A DNA stretch of 64,000 bases from Brienomyrus brachyistius. Taxonomy: Eukaryota > Chordata > Actinopteri > Osteoglossiformes > Mormyridae. Below the pieces are notes generated by a model, which worked only from the letters and a program-made list of their open reading frames with translations, searched no databases and was not told where the DNA came from. The stretch covers positions 16,939,519 through 17,003,518 of the forward strand of contig NC_064539.1 of NCBI RefSeq assembly GCF_023856365.1. The letters run 5' to 3'. Below, in pieces: positions 1-11,285 of this stretch; within the stretch, counting starts at the first letter, position 1, and the number at the start of each line of letters is the position of its first letter. The position numbers and the translations under genes were made by a program.

Positions 1-363
1 AAGATACTTTGGAATATCTGACCCTGATCATTTAAGTTTGCCAACTGTATCTGTTATTTGGCCACTACAGCAATCAGTGAAGTCCTCTGAGAACCTCATA
101 AAGTGCAACACTCACTAGTGTTGATTATCTAAGAGGTTGGGGGCATTCCTCTCTTTTCTCCTCTATCTTCGCTTTTCCCTCTGAGCACTCTAGGAACATA
201 TTTTCAGAAAAATCTCAGCTGTCTCACTATTCACAGTGCTACAGAGAGGAATTCTGGAAAAACTGCTATTTATTTTTTGGTCCTGGTATGTAAATATTCA
301 GTCATGGAAGCCAAGCTTAGCTTAACATGTACTATTCTGCATTTACACCCAAAACATCTGTGT

Positions 364-620
364 GCATCTGTGAACACAGTGCATTGGTGAACATGCCGCA
401 TCGGTGAACATGCCGCATCGGTGAACATGCCGCATCGGTGAACATGCCAATCATTGAATGCGGCAATCGGTGATCCTGCCGCATCGGTGAACATGCCAAT
501 TGGTGAACGCGCCGCACCGGTGAACATGCCGCACCGGTGAACATGCCAATCGTTGAACGCGGCAATCGGTGAACGCGCTGCATCGGTGAACATGCCAATC
601 GGTGAACATGCCAATCGGTG
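364..620. repeat. 17-bp minisatellite at the col27a1 exon 5 donor
   Basis: About fifteen tandem copies of a 15-17-bp unit with consensus gcatcggtgaacatgcc, some replaced by aatcggtgaacatgcc or aatcgttgaacgcgg. The last partial copy ends at 620. The GT of the exon 5 donor on the minus strand is at 625-624, so the array starts at intron position +6. The open frames over this stretch are products of the repeat. Confidence 0.95.
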
Positions 621-625
621 TGTAC

Positions 626-679
626 CTTTAGCCCAGGTGGACCTGGAGGTCCTGGATTCCCATGTGGTCCTGGAGGACC
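626..679 (-). CDS. col27a1: col27a1 coding exon 5 (54-bp collagenous exon)
   Basis: A second 54-bp exon after a strong acceptor (CTTTTTCCTTTGCAG). It encodes GPPGPHGNPGPPGPPGLK, six perfect Gly-X-Y triplets in phase 0, closely resembling the corresponding collagen XXVII segment in mammals (GPPGPYGNPGLPGPPGAK). The donor, AAAG|GTACAC, is weaker than those of the upstream exons (GTAAGC, GTGAGT). It is followed from intron position +6 by a 17-bp minisatellite. This is the last exon visible; the next collagenous exons must lie beyond the left edge, since I find no further Gly-X-Y exon in positions 1-620. Confidence 0.94.
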
Positions 680-1669
680 CTGCAAAGGAAAAAGACAAAA
701 AGTCCATACTCAGGAACACTGGTTTGTAAACAAAAGTATATGATATTATCTGGTATACATCAGAAAATTGAATCAAGTGGGATTAAAAACTATTTTCTTG
801 CAAGCCTGAAATGTCCCTGCCAAGTGAGCTCTGCTGGACTGGAAAGCAGGAAAAGGGCTTGGATGCCAGCAGAAAAACACCGTGGAGATAGTCACCCAAA
901 CTGCAAAGCAGAGTTTCTGAACTGGTGGGGTATGAGACCATTTCTGGTGGGTCACGGAATGAGCCCTCCAAAAAAAAAAAAATTTTAAAAACTTGTAGAC
1001 AACCCTTCTGGGCGACAACTTTCACCATGAATTTTCACCATGAGAAACATTGCTGTATGGTGCGACCTTTAATGTGTTCTACCAATGTAACCCTGAAAAA
1101 AAATGAAATTTCCAGAAGACTCATGATGTCATACACAGTTTCCCTCCAGCATGCATAAACATCACTTCAGTGAAGAACAGAGCCAGACTGAAATATTCAC
1201 AGCTTGATTACAATGACATCACCGGAGTGAGTCCGTATCCCGGAGATGGGCCAACACACGTGCCCATCAGTGCTGGCAGAGAAACCCTGCCTCGCAGCTC
1301 ATAGGGGGGTGTCTGCAGAACATCAGCTCCCACGGCCCTCTGACACCCGGCATGTTACGACTTTCCGTGTCTTTCCGTCTGCTGTGTGGAAACTTTGTTT
1401 GAGTTACAGCATGTGCATGTGATTCTCTTCATCCTTTTCTCAGCGGCTACGAGGAACACCGTGGATAGTCCCCATTCTTACAGACAGTGACACGCTACGG
1501 CCAATTTAAAGTGGGGGCTTCGGAAAAAGGTTTTTTTTTTCCGTAGCCTGGCGCAGCATGGTCAAAGATTAAGACGGCACAGATATGGCGTTACCAAAAA
1601 GTAACTCTCCCCTAATCAAAAAACTCCATTAAATCAGTACTTAAGTCCCATACTTGCCATATTTTACCA

Positions 1670-1895
1670 GGTTCGGTGCAGGCTTGTTATCCTTTATTTA
1701 TAGGAGTCCACTTGTACATTTATTCATTTGTTCACCTTAATTTCTATCTCTTTATTCTCATTGTATTTGTAGTTTTCTGCTTTTGTCTTGATTCTATGTT
1801 TAGTTGTGTATTTCATGCCACCACCTGCCCCAAAACAAGTTCCTTGTAATTTTTTTGTACGAATAAAAGGATTCAGGCTCTTCTGATATGTATGT
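1670..1895 (+). mobile_element. possible LINE (L2-like) 3' UTR relic
   Basis: A T-rich stretch ending in a segment like aagttccttgtaattttt, an AATAAA-like signal (aataaaagg) and a 'gattcaggctcttctg' tail. These resemble the 3' ends of fish L2/CR1-type LINEs, which end in ttccttgta...caataaa...gattct. No coding remnant is attached. The call is by resemblance only. Confidence 0.35.
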
Positions 1896-3398
1896 GAGTG
1901 GATGACCTGAGCAGAGGAGAAGCCAGTAGAATATAAGAGGCTTCATGGGCCAATTAGAGAGACGTTAGCTGGATGCTGTAGGCGCCTGCAGTGAGTGGCA
2001 ATGGGACGACGTCCCGTGCCAATGCTAGCAAGGACACCCCAGTTAAAAACCCACAAGCTTTGCGCAGCTGGCCAAGGCAGTAACCGCCGAAGGTCACAGA
2101 ACATTCCAGATGCCCTACACAGGTCCCACTCTGACCACGCTGTGGCAGAGCGTGTTCAACATTTACATTTATAAACCTTATATAAATACATTATAGAAAA
2201 CACAACTGGCTTATTATGAAGTTGCTTCAGACAGTAACATCTCCTTGCTCCCCCTGACCCGCCCACCAAAAAAGATAGTTAAGGCGATAGTTAAGGCGAG
2301 ATGTTGATTTTGTCTTCCCGCCTTTGGCTTACATGCTGCGCGCAGAAACGGCTATAAATGTTGCTTTCAGTGAATCGGTGCCAACTTCACACACTGCAGC
2401 TTCCTCTTCTGGAGTCATTAACGGCAGGTTGGTCAGACCTAGTGCTCGTCTGAGAATTCACAACTCTCCGAAATTAAAGGGCACACCAGACCAAAGGGAT
2501 TATCATTTTTCCATTACGGTCTTTAAGACTAAGAAAATAGATTTCATAGCATGAGAGGCTGGTCTTTTCCGTGAGCGGCTGGATGCCCCCCCCCCTAACA
2601 GAGCAACAAGCTGCCCAGAAGACCCTCAGCCCCCCAGCGGGGATCCCAGTCTAACCATCCGTCTCGTGCGGAGACGAGGGCTCCTGCGTCACACTGTTTT
2701 CACGTCTTCCTCCTGCACGCCTGCTAATTACACACTTCTGAGGCCCAGGAAGGCAGAGGGACGCACACCCACTGACAGGGAAAATTAAAAAGCTACACAC
2801 TCATTACTTGCTTTATTCTAGTAAACAGACAAAGACTTAAAAGAGCAGCATCAGACTTCCGTCCTTGCTGCCAACAGACAGGCCCTGCTATAAAAATTAT
2901 ACGAACGTGGGCCCAGAGGCTACCGGTCATTAATCAGAGCCTGACATATAAAAGAATATGAGAGTCACTGTAAGCTGATATTGGTTTAATTTAATGCATA
3001 TTCATAAACATTTAAATAGTGGGAGAAAACAATGGAGTTTTGTTCGAGTGTTATTTTGTACATTTGACACATCGCTTTTAATTTTCTGAGAAAAACATCT
3101 CTGCCAGACTGTATATGGCTAACAGTCAGAGTAAAGCAAGGGTCCGTACAGGGAGTGTGGTCCCCGTCTGCCCAGTGGAGAGGGGCTCTCTTCCCGAGGG
3201 ACACAAAGCCTCCTTTGAAGCAGGCATCAGACAGGGGCCCCTGGGAGCCCCCGCAGTGACCTGACACTGGAGACGGGGTCGAGCAGAAAGACGGGAAGCA
3301 CGACTGTGTCTCACCTGCCCCAGCACCTCACTGACACTCAAGGCATCCACTCGCTTGTGAGCTGTATCGGCTACTGTGTGTGGCGTGTTTCCCTAAAT

Positions 3399-3441
3399 GG
3401 GGGGGGGGGTGGAGGGGTGGAGGGGGGGGGCGCCGGGCGGG
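3399..3441. repeat. G-rich low-complexity block
   Basis: Two G-runs of about nine bases with ggaggggtgg between, followed by cgccgggcggg. Four or more G-tracts lie close together, so a G-quadruplex could form on this strand. It lies inside col27a1 intron 4, on the non-transcribed template sense for the collagen RNA (C-rich in the transcript). Confidence 0.7.
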
Positions 3442-4242
3442 TTTAAGGCATCTGGTGTCACCTGGACTATGTGTTGACGACAGTTGCTAAACTAATCTCA
3501 CACCCATGTGCGGTGGCTTGCGGAGGCCAAGGGTCACATGTCTGGTTTGCGGATGAACATTTTGGGAAACGAGTTTCACATGCCTGAGCCACAGGGGAAA
3601 AAAAACCACCCCCCCTCGTGCTAAAATCCCGCCCCGCTCCCCCCTTTTCGAGAATTACAGCAAACATTTCCACAACTAATAAAGAGAAAAACACTCGTTA
3701 TGCTGAGTCTTTAACGGAAGTTTGTTAATAAACCAAACATTCAGGCGAGGTGGGTTTCTATATCGAGAGGGTTACGTCCCTGCTGCAAGAAAACTCCACG
3801 AGGGTTTGAGGTCCATTTCCAGCGAAACATCAGGGTTTTTCCTTGGGGTTTGACAGCCTTGCTTTCTGTGATTAACTTAACTGAACATTCATAGCAACCA
3901 TCATAAACAGCGTAACTATTGTTGGAGTGTAGTGCTGTAACATTTCTGGTGATGCAGTCAATGCTGACGTTACGCTGACTTGAAATTCTTATTCCAGGAG
4001 TTTTCAATCTGCATGATTTGTTTTACACTTGGTTTCTGATCGGAACAGCTGCATGTCTAAATGAAAATCAGCCTTTTCACCGGACGCTGATATTCGAGGC
4101 CGCTGCTGTGGGGACCCCCGGAGGTAGATGGATGTATGGGGGGGGGGGGGGGCTGAAACAGTGAACCAGCCACCTTGTCGAGCTGCTAGAAACGCCACAC
4201 AAAACCAGCCTGTTTGAGAGTGTCGCTCCGTTCCTAAAACAC

Positions 4243-4521
4243 CCACCCATTTTTCGCACCCACTTGTCCAATGCAGGGTTGTGGGGGGTCTGGAGCCCAT
4301 GAGCGCAAGGCAGGCAACAACCAAGGATGGATCGGCAACATCACAGGACACACACACACACACACACACTCTCATTTGGCAACTCCGATTAGCATGTTTT
4401 TAGACTCCCCACGAAAACACGGAGAGAAGATGCAAACTCCACACACATGGCCAGACACTCGAACCCTGGTCCTAGAAGTGTGAGGTAACAGTGCTCACCA
4501 CTGCAGCCCTGTGCCCCCATC
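4243..4521 (-). mobile_element. diverged tRNA-derived SINE (same family as 20762-21123)
   Basis: Read on the minus strand, this carries the B-box-like 'ggttcgagtg', the central core 'gtttgcatcttctctccgtg' and a 3' part with recognisable 'ggctccagaccccccac'. A short CA expansion (about 4350-4370) interrupts it. It has many substitutions relative to the young copies and no clear target-site duplication, so it is an old insertion. Confidence 0.7.
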
Positions 4522-5555
4522 CCAATACATAGGCCATGAGACCCTTCATCCTCTATCTGGCTTCTGAATAAATACTCATTCAACAATAAAACAAGCAAGT
4601 CACGGGGGCTGGTTTCATGCTTCATGCCGTTAAGGTCCCCTATAGTCGCCTAATGGATGCCTCTTAATTTCCCCTAACTGTTGTCTAGCCCAGCATGCTG
4701 GAAAGATTACTGTGGGGAGTCTGGCCTGTTCGGGGAGACACGTCCTGTGTGATCTTGTGGAAGGTCTCACCCCCCTCCAATTTTATTGGTGCCTTCCGGA
4801 TTTCATTGCCTACTATGCGCTCACGTCCCTAAAATCAGCCTCCGAGTTAATGTTTGCCTAGTGGGGCACAAATCCTATGAGCCAGTGTGACATCTAGGAT
4901 GTTTTTTTTAGTTCATCAGCCACTTCTGGAAGGAGACATCATCTGTGAGACCGCAGGGAGCTGCGTATACATGCCAGGTTTGGGGGCTCTGGAAGCAGGG
5001 TTAACGGCTTTAAATGGCTCCTAATAATACATGTAGAACGATTTTATTCCAAGTTAAAGGCATTTTCCCATAGTCATGCTCACCGGGGCTTTGCAAAGAA
5101 GCCTGGTTTAGCAGATGGATTTGGAAAAGCACAAGCGCACAGGCAAGCGTTTCACTCACTCCATGTGAAACTTAAGCAGGCTCACAAAAATACATCTATT
5201 ACTTCACAGATTTCCCAGAATGCCTATTAGTAAACGTCCTGGATGAGATACGCACACACCCACACACACAAGTTGGTGTACCTATCTAAAAAGGGACCAT
5301 CCACTCACTTCTAAGGGAAAAACCCTAATCCCAATCACGACACCCTTAACCCCCACCCAGCCCTAACCTTCACCATAAGTAACCAGCCAAAATACAAGAC
5401 TTTCGGCACTTTTACTTTTTCGATCGCATTCACAGATTTTTATAAAACTGAGGTTATCCAAATGGGGACCTGAAGAAGTGTCCCCACAAGTAAGGAAGTT
5501 TCAGGTTTTACTGCACTTTGGGGACATTTTGGTCCACAAATGTGATCTATGCAAA

Positions 5556-5558
<3 letters not shown>

Positions 5559-5640
<82 letters not shown>
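5559..5640. repeat. (CA)41 microsatellite
   Basis: Uninterrupted CA dinucleotide tract of 82 nt, preceded by aaaaccca and followed by cccaccccat. It is responsible for the His-Thr and Cys-Val open frames on both strands. It lies in col27a1 intron 4 and is probably length-polymorphic. Confidence 0.99.
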
Positions 5641-5643
<3 letters not shown>

Positions 5644-6315
5644 ACCCCATGGAGAATACAGAGACATCACACATCACTGGGCTGTGGTTTGGTCCAGAAG
5701 CACCTTCAGGAGACCCAGAAAACACATGACATTGAGTTTTTGGTTCACAGTGTTGGTGTGACACGTATGAATCTTTCATGCTTAACTATCAATTTTCAGG
5801 AATCAGCCCGATTTGAAACCATTCAGCTGGTGAACATCTTCAAGGATTTATCCCGTATTGTGTGGTATCATAACATTTGTATGGATGGATAACATCAGAA
5901 CTCAATGTTCATGCAGTCGCCATATTCATTGTGGATTTATATATTATCCAGGCGGAAAAATTTTAAATGCTATTTCAATCCGAAACACCTGAGAATTGCC
6001 AACATTCCTTCATAGTAACTTCACACTAACTGGAATTCATTACACATTACACAGTCATCAAACCAATTAAAAAAACCATAAAATGTTCCTCAAACTCCCC
6101 AGAGCCAAAATCTCAGACTGTACGACAGGTCATGACAATATTATTAGTCTGTTATGGAAACATGGATACATTTTGAGGGCCACAAATGGGTTTCTTTCCG
6201 TTATCCAGTGCAGGGACCTGGAGGGAACCTGGAGCCCTTCCCAGCAAACGCAGGGCAGGGGACACACTGAACAAAATGCCAAACTACCACGGGGCACTCT
6301 GGATGCCGTCTAAGA

Positions 6316-6763
6316 CAGTGTTCCTCAATCCGGTCCTTGTGAGCCCACAGTCAGTCCGTGTTTTTGCTCCCTCCCTGGGAATCAGCCCTAATTTTACTCC
6401 TGTTTTTAATTCCTAGTTGGTGTAAACATGTTACATTCTTTCTCATTCTACATCTAATGACACGGATGAATCTTCCACGCTTAATTACCAGTTTTTACGA
6501 CTGCAGGTCACAATGAAAACCTAGGAAAACCAGCCTGATTTGAAACTATTCAGCTGGCGTAAATCTAACCGGGAGCTGGGGGCAGAGGTGGGAAGTTCAG
6601 GTTCAGAAAGTAAAAATCCAGACCAAGATTTTGTTTCGACTGATCCAATTGAGTATGAAGAGTCAGTTAAAGAGTTAAAGAGTACTCTGAGCTCTGGCTG
6701 GGATGGAGCAAAACACATGGATAGTCTGGGGGGGTCCCTGAAGACCAGGTTTGAGAAACACTA
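6316..6763. mobile_element. hAT-like MITE with imperfect terminal inverted repeats
   Basis: The left end cagtgttcctcaatccggtcc is mirrored by the right end, whose reverse complement begins tagtgtttctcaaacctggtc. Flanking 8-mers gtctaaga (6308-6315) and ggataaga (6764-6771) agree at 6 of 8 positions, consistent with an aged 8-bp hAT target duplication. There is no transposase. A second foldback-type element is inserted within it (6583-6705). The family assignment rests on the end sequence and duplication length only. Confidence 0.6.
6583..6705 (+). mobile_element. foldback MITE copy A (half element, nested)
   Basis: Begins agaggtgggaagttcagg and continues through the family hallmarks 'aaaatccagaccaagatttt' and 'gtttcgactgatcca'. 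It shares these with copies at 41791-41946, 59032-59195 and 62050-62185. The right inverted repeat is not recognisable here, so it is truncated or decayed. It lies within the hAT-like MITE at 6316-6763. Confidence 0.65.
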
Positions 6764-6805
6764 GGATAAGAGCCTTTGGACTTAACAATGATGTGTAAAA
6801 CAGTG

Positions 6806-7314
6806 TACAGTACTACTCACTGAGCTGCCCACACACACTGACGGGGGGGCAGTATTCTAACCCCCAACACTAGGGGTGTGAGGCTACAGTACTACTCACT
6901 GAGCTGCCCACACACACTGACGGGGGGGCAGTATTCTAACCCCCAACACTGGGGGTGTGAGGCTACAGTACTACTCACTGAGCTGCCCACACACACTGAC
7001 GGGGGGGCAGTATTCTAACCCCCAACACTAGGGGTGTGAGGCTACAGTACTACTCACTGAGCTGCCCACACACACTGACGGGGGGGGCAGTATTCTAACC
7101 CCCAACACTGGGGGTGTGAGGCTACAGTACTACTCACTGAGCTGCCCACACACACTGACGGGGGGGCAGTATTCTAACCCCCAACACTGGAGGTGTGAGG
7201 CTACAGTACTACTCACTGAGCTGCCCACACACACTGACGGGGGGGCAGTATTCTAACCCCCAACACTAGGGGTGTGAAGCTACAGTACTACTCACTGAGC
7301 TGCCCACACACACA
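6806..7314. repeat. 79-bp tandem repeat derived from a SINE head
   Basis: About 6.4 head-to-tail copies of a 79-bp unit starting tacagtactactcactgagc and containing a G-run and 'taacccccaacac'. Copies differ by only a few bases (for example actagggg versus actgggggt, one extra G). The segment 'ggggtgtgaggctacagtac...ctcactgagctgccc' aligns with the reversed 5' head of the SINE family in this window (aggtgtgaggcgacagtgct...accactgcaccacc). The array therefore probably arose by amplification of a SINE head. Confidence 0.93.
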
Positions 7315-8495
7315 AACACTATTTGCATTCTTGTAGCCGTATCTATTATTTGGTTCCAGAACGCCGTTTATTTAACTAAAATCCACTGTTTATTACATAG
7401 TAAGTCATCCAGGTTGGTAATTACACATTAATTACACATACTTTGCACAACCTGACCATGCAGTTGTTAACTGTTTGTGGGCAAATTGATATCAGGTGAT
7501 TAATCAGAAAATAATTCTTTTCATATCAGACACGTGAAACATTAATCATCCTTCAATTACTTCTTAACGACTGACCACCCCCCCCCCCCCCCCACGTTGG
7601 CAGCTTCGGTGAGGATAACCCCATAACATCCTCAAGTTACACCATTCTAAAGAAACATTAGCTTATCTACATAAAGCGACGAGGCAAAGCTAAGGGAAGA
7701 GCGAAGGAAGGGTTAGCGGCGCTTATTGGCTATGAAAAGCCTTCAGGAAACAGCCGCATGACCCCGGCCGTCTGGTGCCGCTAGTAACCCTGAGGCCAAA
7801 ATAATAAACAAGCCAGGCTTTGTTTACATACTGGAAACGTAAAATCATCCATTTACACTTTTACAGCCACGTGGAACGTGCATATGGCATTAAGAAAGCC
7901 TTACTACAATGAATAGTAGAGAAATCAAAACACTGAAATTCAAAATAATCCTGATTACATCAAGAATGTTACAAACCAGAAGAAACATCAACATGGAGGG
8001 CATGTTCATTGTTCAGTGATGTTCATCATAAATTATGAGGTCTTTCTTACGCGAACATTTCGGGCCTTACACTTCAGTAGCTTTGTGTTTTACATGGGAC
8101 ACTTTGTAATATCTTGTCTGATTGATCTGTATGTAGTAAAGAAGCATAATCTGACAATGAACGCAACAGGTTTTAAGAATGCCAACAGAAAACAAGTAGG
8201 GGGATCTGCTCCTTTACATTTCAGGAGCCCTGATCCCTGTACATTATCATAATGCTGACAAAAGATATCCTAAGATATCCCAAGTTCTATCAAAGCTGTT
8301 ATTACTGCATGTCATTCTTGGAAGGACTGGGCTGTTTTTGGGTCAGGGTTAGCTGTGCCATTCCCGGGGGGGGGGGTTAGGGTTAGGGTTGGGGGGGGGG
8401 GGGTGTCGATAAAAATAAGGGGACAGGAAAGGCTCTGGAGTGTGCATTTACGGAAGGAATCGTCAGGGTTGGAGCCAGATGCCGGAGAGACTCAC

Positions 8496-8549
8496 CCGAG
8501 GTCCCCGCTTCCCTGGCGGCCCCATCTTCCCAGGTGGTCCTGGAGCTCC
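8496..8549 (-). CDS. col27a1: col27a1 coding exon 4 (54-bp collagenous exon)
   Basis: Exactly 54 bp, the ancestral fibrillar-collagen exon unit, flanked by CTAATCAG and GTGAGTC. It translates to six Gly-X-Y triplets, GAPGPPGKMGPPGKRGPR, starting with a complete Gly codon so that it is phase 0 on both sides. It continues the triplet register from the end of exon 3 without a break. The number of triplets from the start of the helix to the end of this exon is ten, which agrees with my recollection of the mammalian protein. The product is part of the triple helix of the secreted procollagen; positions Y hold Pro and Lys that are typical hydroxylation substrates. It is too short to be seen by simple open-frame scanning. 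Confidence 0.93.
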
Positions 8550-8760
8550 CTGATTAGGGGCGGAGAAAGAGAAACGTCTGTGAGAAAGTACTTCACCACC
8601 CCCCCATACACCAACATCAACTGTAAGTCACAAATCAATTTAAACTGCAGTACTAAAGAAGGCTACAGTTTATGGAGGAGAAGCCCTTCAAGACAGAGGA
8701 GTTTAGCAACCACTCTGACCTAACTTTAAGGGGGAGGGGGGGTGTGTGTATGACTGGGCC

Positions 8761-8788
8761 GGGGGGGGGGGGGGGGGGGGGGGGGGGG
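8761..8788. repeat. G28 homopolymer
   Basis: Twenty-eight consecutive G, flanked by gggcc and agtgggggtg. Such a run is assembly- and polymerase-sensitive, so the exact length is uncertain. It lies about 210 bp upstream (in transcript sense) of the col27a1 exon 4 acceptor, where it reads as poly-C. Confidence 0.95.
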
Positions 8789-11243
8789 AGTGGGGGTGCA
8801 CCGACCCCGGTGTGCACAAGCTAACAGCTGCAGATCCTCACAAGACACCCCAAATGTTGCTATGGAGACGGCAGATTGCGGTGGTGCACGTGGAACAGGA
8901 AGGTCAGTGGACAGAACAGGAAACTCTTGGGATGGAACTCATTAATCTTACAATGAGGGCAGGCAGACAGAGCGGAGACCAGGGCTGTCAGACTCTCACG
9001 TTCAAGCAAGAAATCTTACGGCAAATCTACGATATTCCATCATAAACCTAAAATTAGCTACATCAAAAGCACTGGGGACGTTTGCAAACCCTACAGACTA
9101 TTTACAGGATGATAAAACTGTTACGTAACATGTAAATGCCTGTGCATGTGTGTGCAGACTTGTCTCAAATTGAAAATCTCACTCCGGCCAGCTGAGCAAA
9201 TTTGGCAGCTTCGGAGGACGGGGGCCCAGTCTGCCTCTTACTCCCTGACAGGCTCCCTCAGGCCAGGTGACAGGGCAGCATGTCATGGTCCCAGCTGCTA
9301 TCTCCGGCTTCCAGTTGGCAGTTCAGGTTAACAACAATCTAATACTTCAGCGGCCAGCTCAAACTGTGTGACTAATGCAAGCCCATCATTTCACACTGGG
9401 ACAATATTTTACTGTCCGCTGTTAAATGGAAGACTTTATGAAGATGCGACATATCACCACCGTCCGCTGAAAGCCGAGAATATTCACTTTTAGACGTCTG
9501 TGACTTTTTACTATTCATGGAATTGCACCCATCATCCTCCGCCTACTGATAGTCTTTGGCATCTAAATGATTAATGAGAACAAGTTTTATGAATTCATCT
9601 AGTTAACTAATATTTATGATTGTGCTAGTTAACATTTGCATTCATGATGGTTTTGTTGTATGGGTTACTTTATATCACTAATTTTCATAACTCAACACTG
9701 ATAGCTACATAGCTAAGCTAGCTAACTAACATCATTGGCAATGGTGACTATAAAGTGAGATTGGTTTGTATCTTGTTGACGCCGATATATTTGCCTGAAA
9801 CCGTTCACTGACGGCTGTGTAAAGATAGGCTTCTATTTGTGATGCTAAGGGTGTCTCATTATGTTGTTCTAGGTTTGTTTTGTTAGTTATTTCAGAGAAA
9901 ATGCGTTTTTTTTTCATGCTCCTGAAATAATGGAATTTTGAAGATACAAGATTCTCCTTGGACAGTAGTGATACAGGCCTTATGAGAAATTGTGCCTCAT
10001 CTCATACCCAGACTGCTCTCCATCAGCAGGGCTGGTGTTGTGGGGAAGCGACCGATTTAACACAATTATACTCATGGATTGACTTGCACACCGTGGTTCA
10101 TTATCCGACTGCCTCTGGGGATTCCTGGCATCTACAAACTCCTTGGGTTACAAACTGCATCATTACTGAAGTGTCAACGTCTACTTACCCATAGACAAAA
10201 ATTGAAAAAATTCAGAATAAAATGGTGAAAAGTAAGATAAATAATTAGAATTTTCTCCAATTAAGCCATAAGTTTCTCCTTTACCATAAGTTGTTCTAAA
10301 TGGGAGATTACGTAGAACTTAACACAGTCGTATAGTGTACATTTTGTAGCTCTGAAACTGGATTGTTAACCAAGAAAACAGTCAGAAACAGAAGCTAATC
10401 TGTTACTGTTTTTCCGGGCAGTGGTCCCTCACTGGGTCTTTCAGACTTATATCTCCTGCTTGTCAGTCTCTGGTGACAAACCCTACCCTCACCTCTCAGC
10501 ACCGGGACCACTGGAGAGAGCAGCCCACAAGCTTAGCCTGAAACCCCCACTGCCATCTCCATGCTGACGTGAGTCGTGGACATCCAGCTAACGCCAAGAC
10601 GGCACTAGGTGAATCCGATATGTTAGCGGACGCCATTTGGTTCCCTTTCGGGTGACTCGGTTCATTCGTGATTACGTCCAGCCCGTCTGTTTGCATCCCC
10701 TTTGGCCTTAATTCTCACAAAGAGGACCCTCCCCCAGCAGCCCTCTGCAAGCTTGCCCCCCCCCAAGCATTTACATTTGGACTCTGAGCACAGATGCGAT
10801 GAGTCAAAGTGCACAAGCGGCGTCCAAACCCACAGAAAACGGAGCCACATCGTCTAATCTTACGCAGGGCAGGGAGAGGAACTCTGGCTGAAATTCGATT
10901 CGCTGTCTACGTGGGTCTTTAAAGTGTGAGTGGCGGACAAGTATCCAAGCTAAGTATCCAATATAAATTCAGGCGGCTGGCAATGGAAGGAGCCATAGAT
11001 ACATCGATTAGCGCGAAAAACAGGACTATGAAGAATGCAGAGCTACATTTGTGTGCAAAGAACTCCAGCTGCGTTCCACTTTAAATCCATGTTCTTCAAC
11101 TTCAAAGCATCTAGCTAACCTTCTTTATTTTTAGACGCTCAACGCAGTGATCGAATTGTCCCAAGGCCAAATTGGATGGAGGAAAATGGATCGCTGTCAA
11201 TGTGAATGTGGCCTGCTGGTGGGAGTCCTTAGAGGTGTGCCTG

Positions 11244-11246
<3 letters not shown>

Positions 11247-11283
<37 letters not shown>
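11247..11283. repeat. (TG)18 microsatellite
   Basis: Uninterrupted TG dinucleotide tract within col27a1 intron 3, ending in tttatgtg. Confidence 0.97.

Positions 11284-11285
<2 letters not shown>

Larger units (their letters stand above)
680..8495 (-). other. col27a1 intron 4 (contents)
   Basis: A 7.8-kb intron between the two 54-bp exons. It holds a possible LINE 3' tail (1670-1895), a G-rich block (about 3399-3441), an old SINE copy (4243-4521), a (CA)41 tract, a dispersed unknown repeat present twice (about 5756-5835 and 6458-6556), a hAT-like MITE with a second MITE inside, a 79-bp tandem array and a C16 run at 7578-7593. A short TTAGGG-like run lies at 8374-8391. I see no other coding exon. 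Confidence 0.8.

Noticed and set aside
332..622. Continuation of the collagen frame past exon 5
   Set aside because: The reading frame stays open only because it enters the 17-bp minisatellite. The Gly-X-Y pattern stops exactly at a GT donor, so the exon ends at 626.
5440..5892. Open frames of His-Thr or Cys-Val repeats
   Set aside because: They are translations of the (CA)41 microsatellite.
8355..8723. 122-codon + strand frame across col27a1 exon 4
   Set aside because: It is antisense to the 54-bp collagen exon and is built largely from G-runs.
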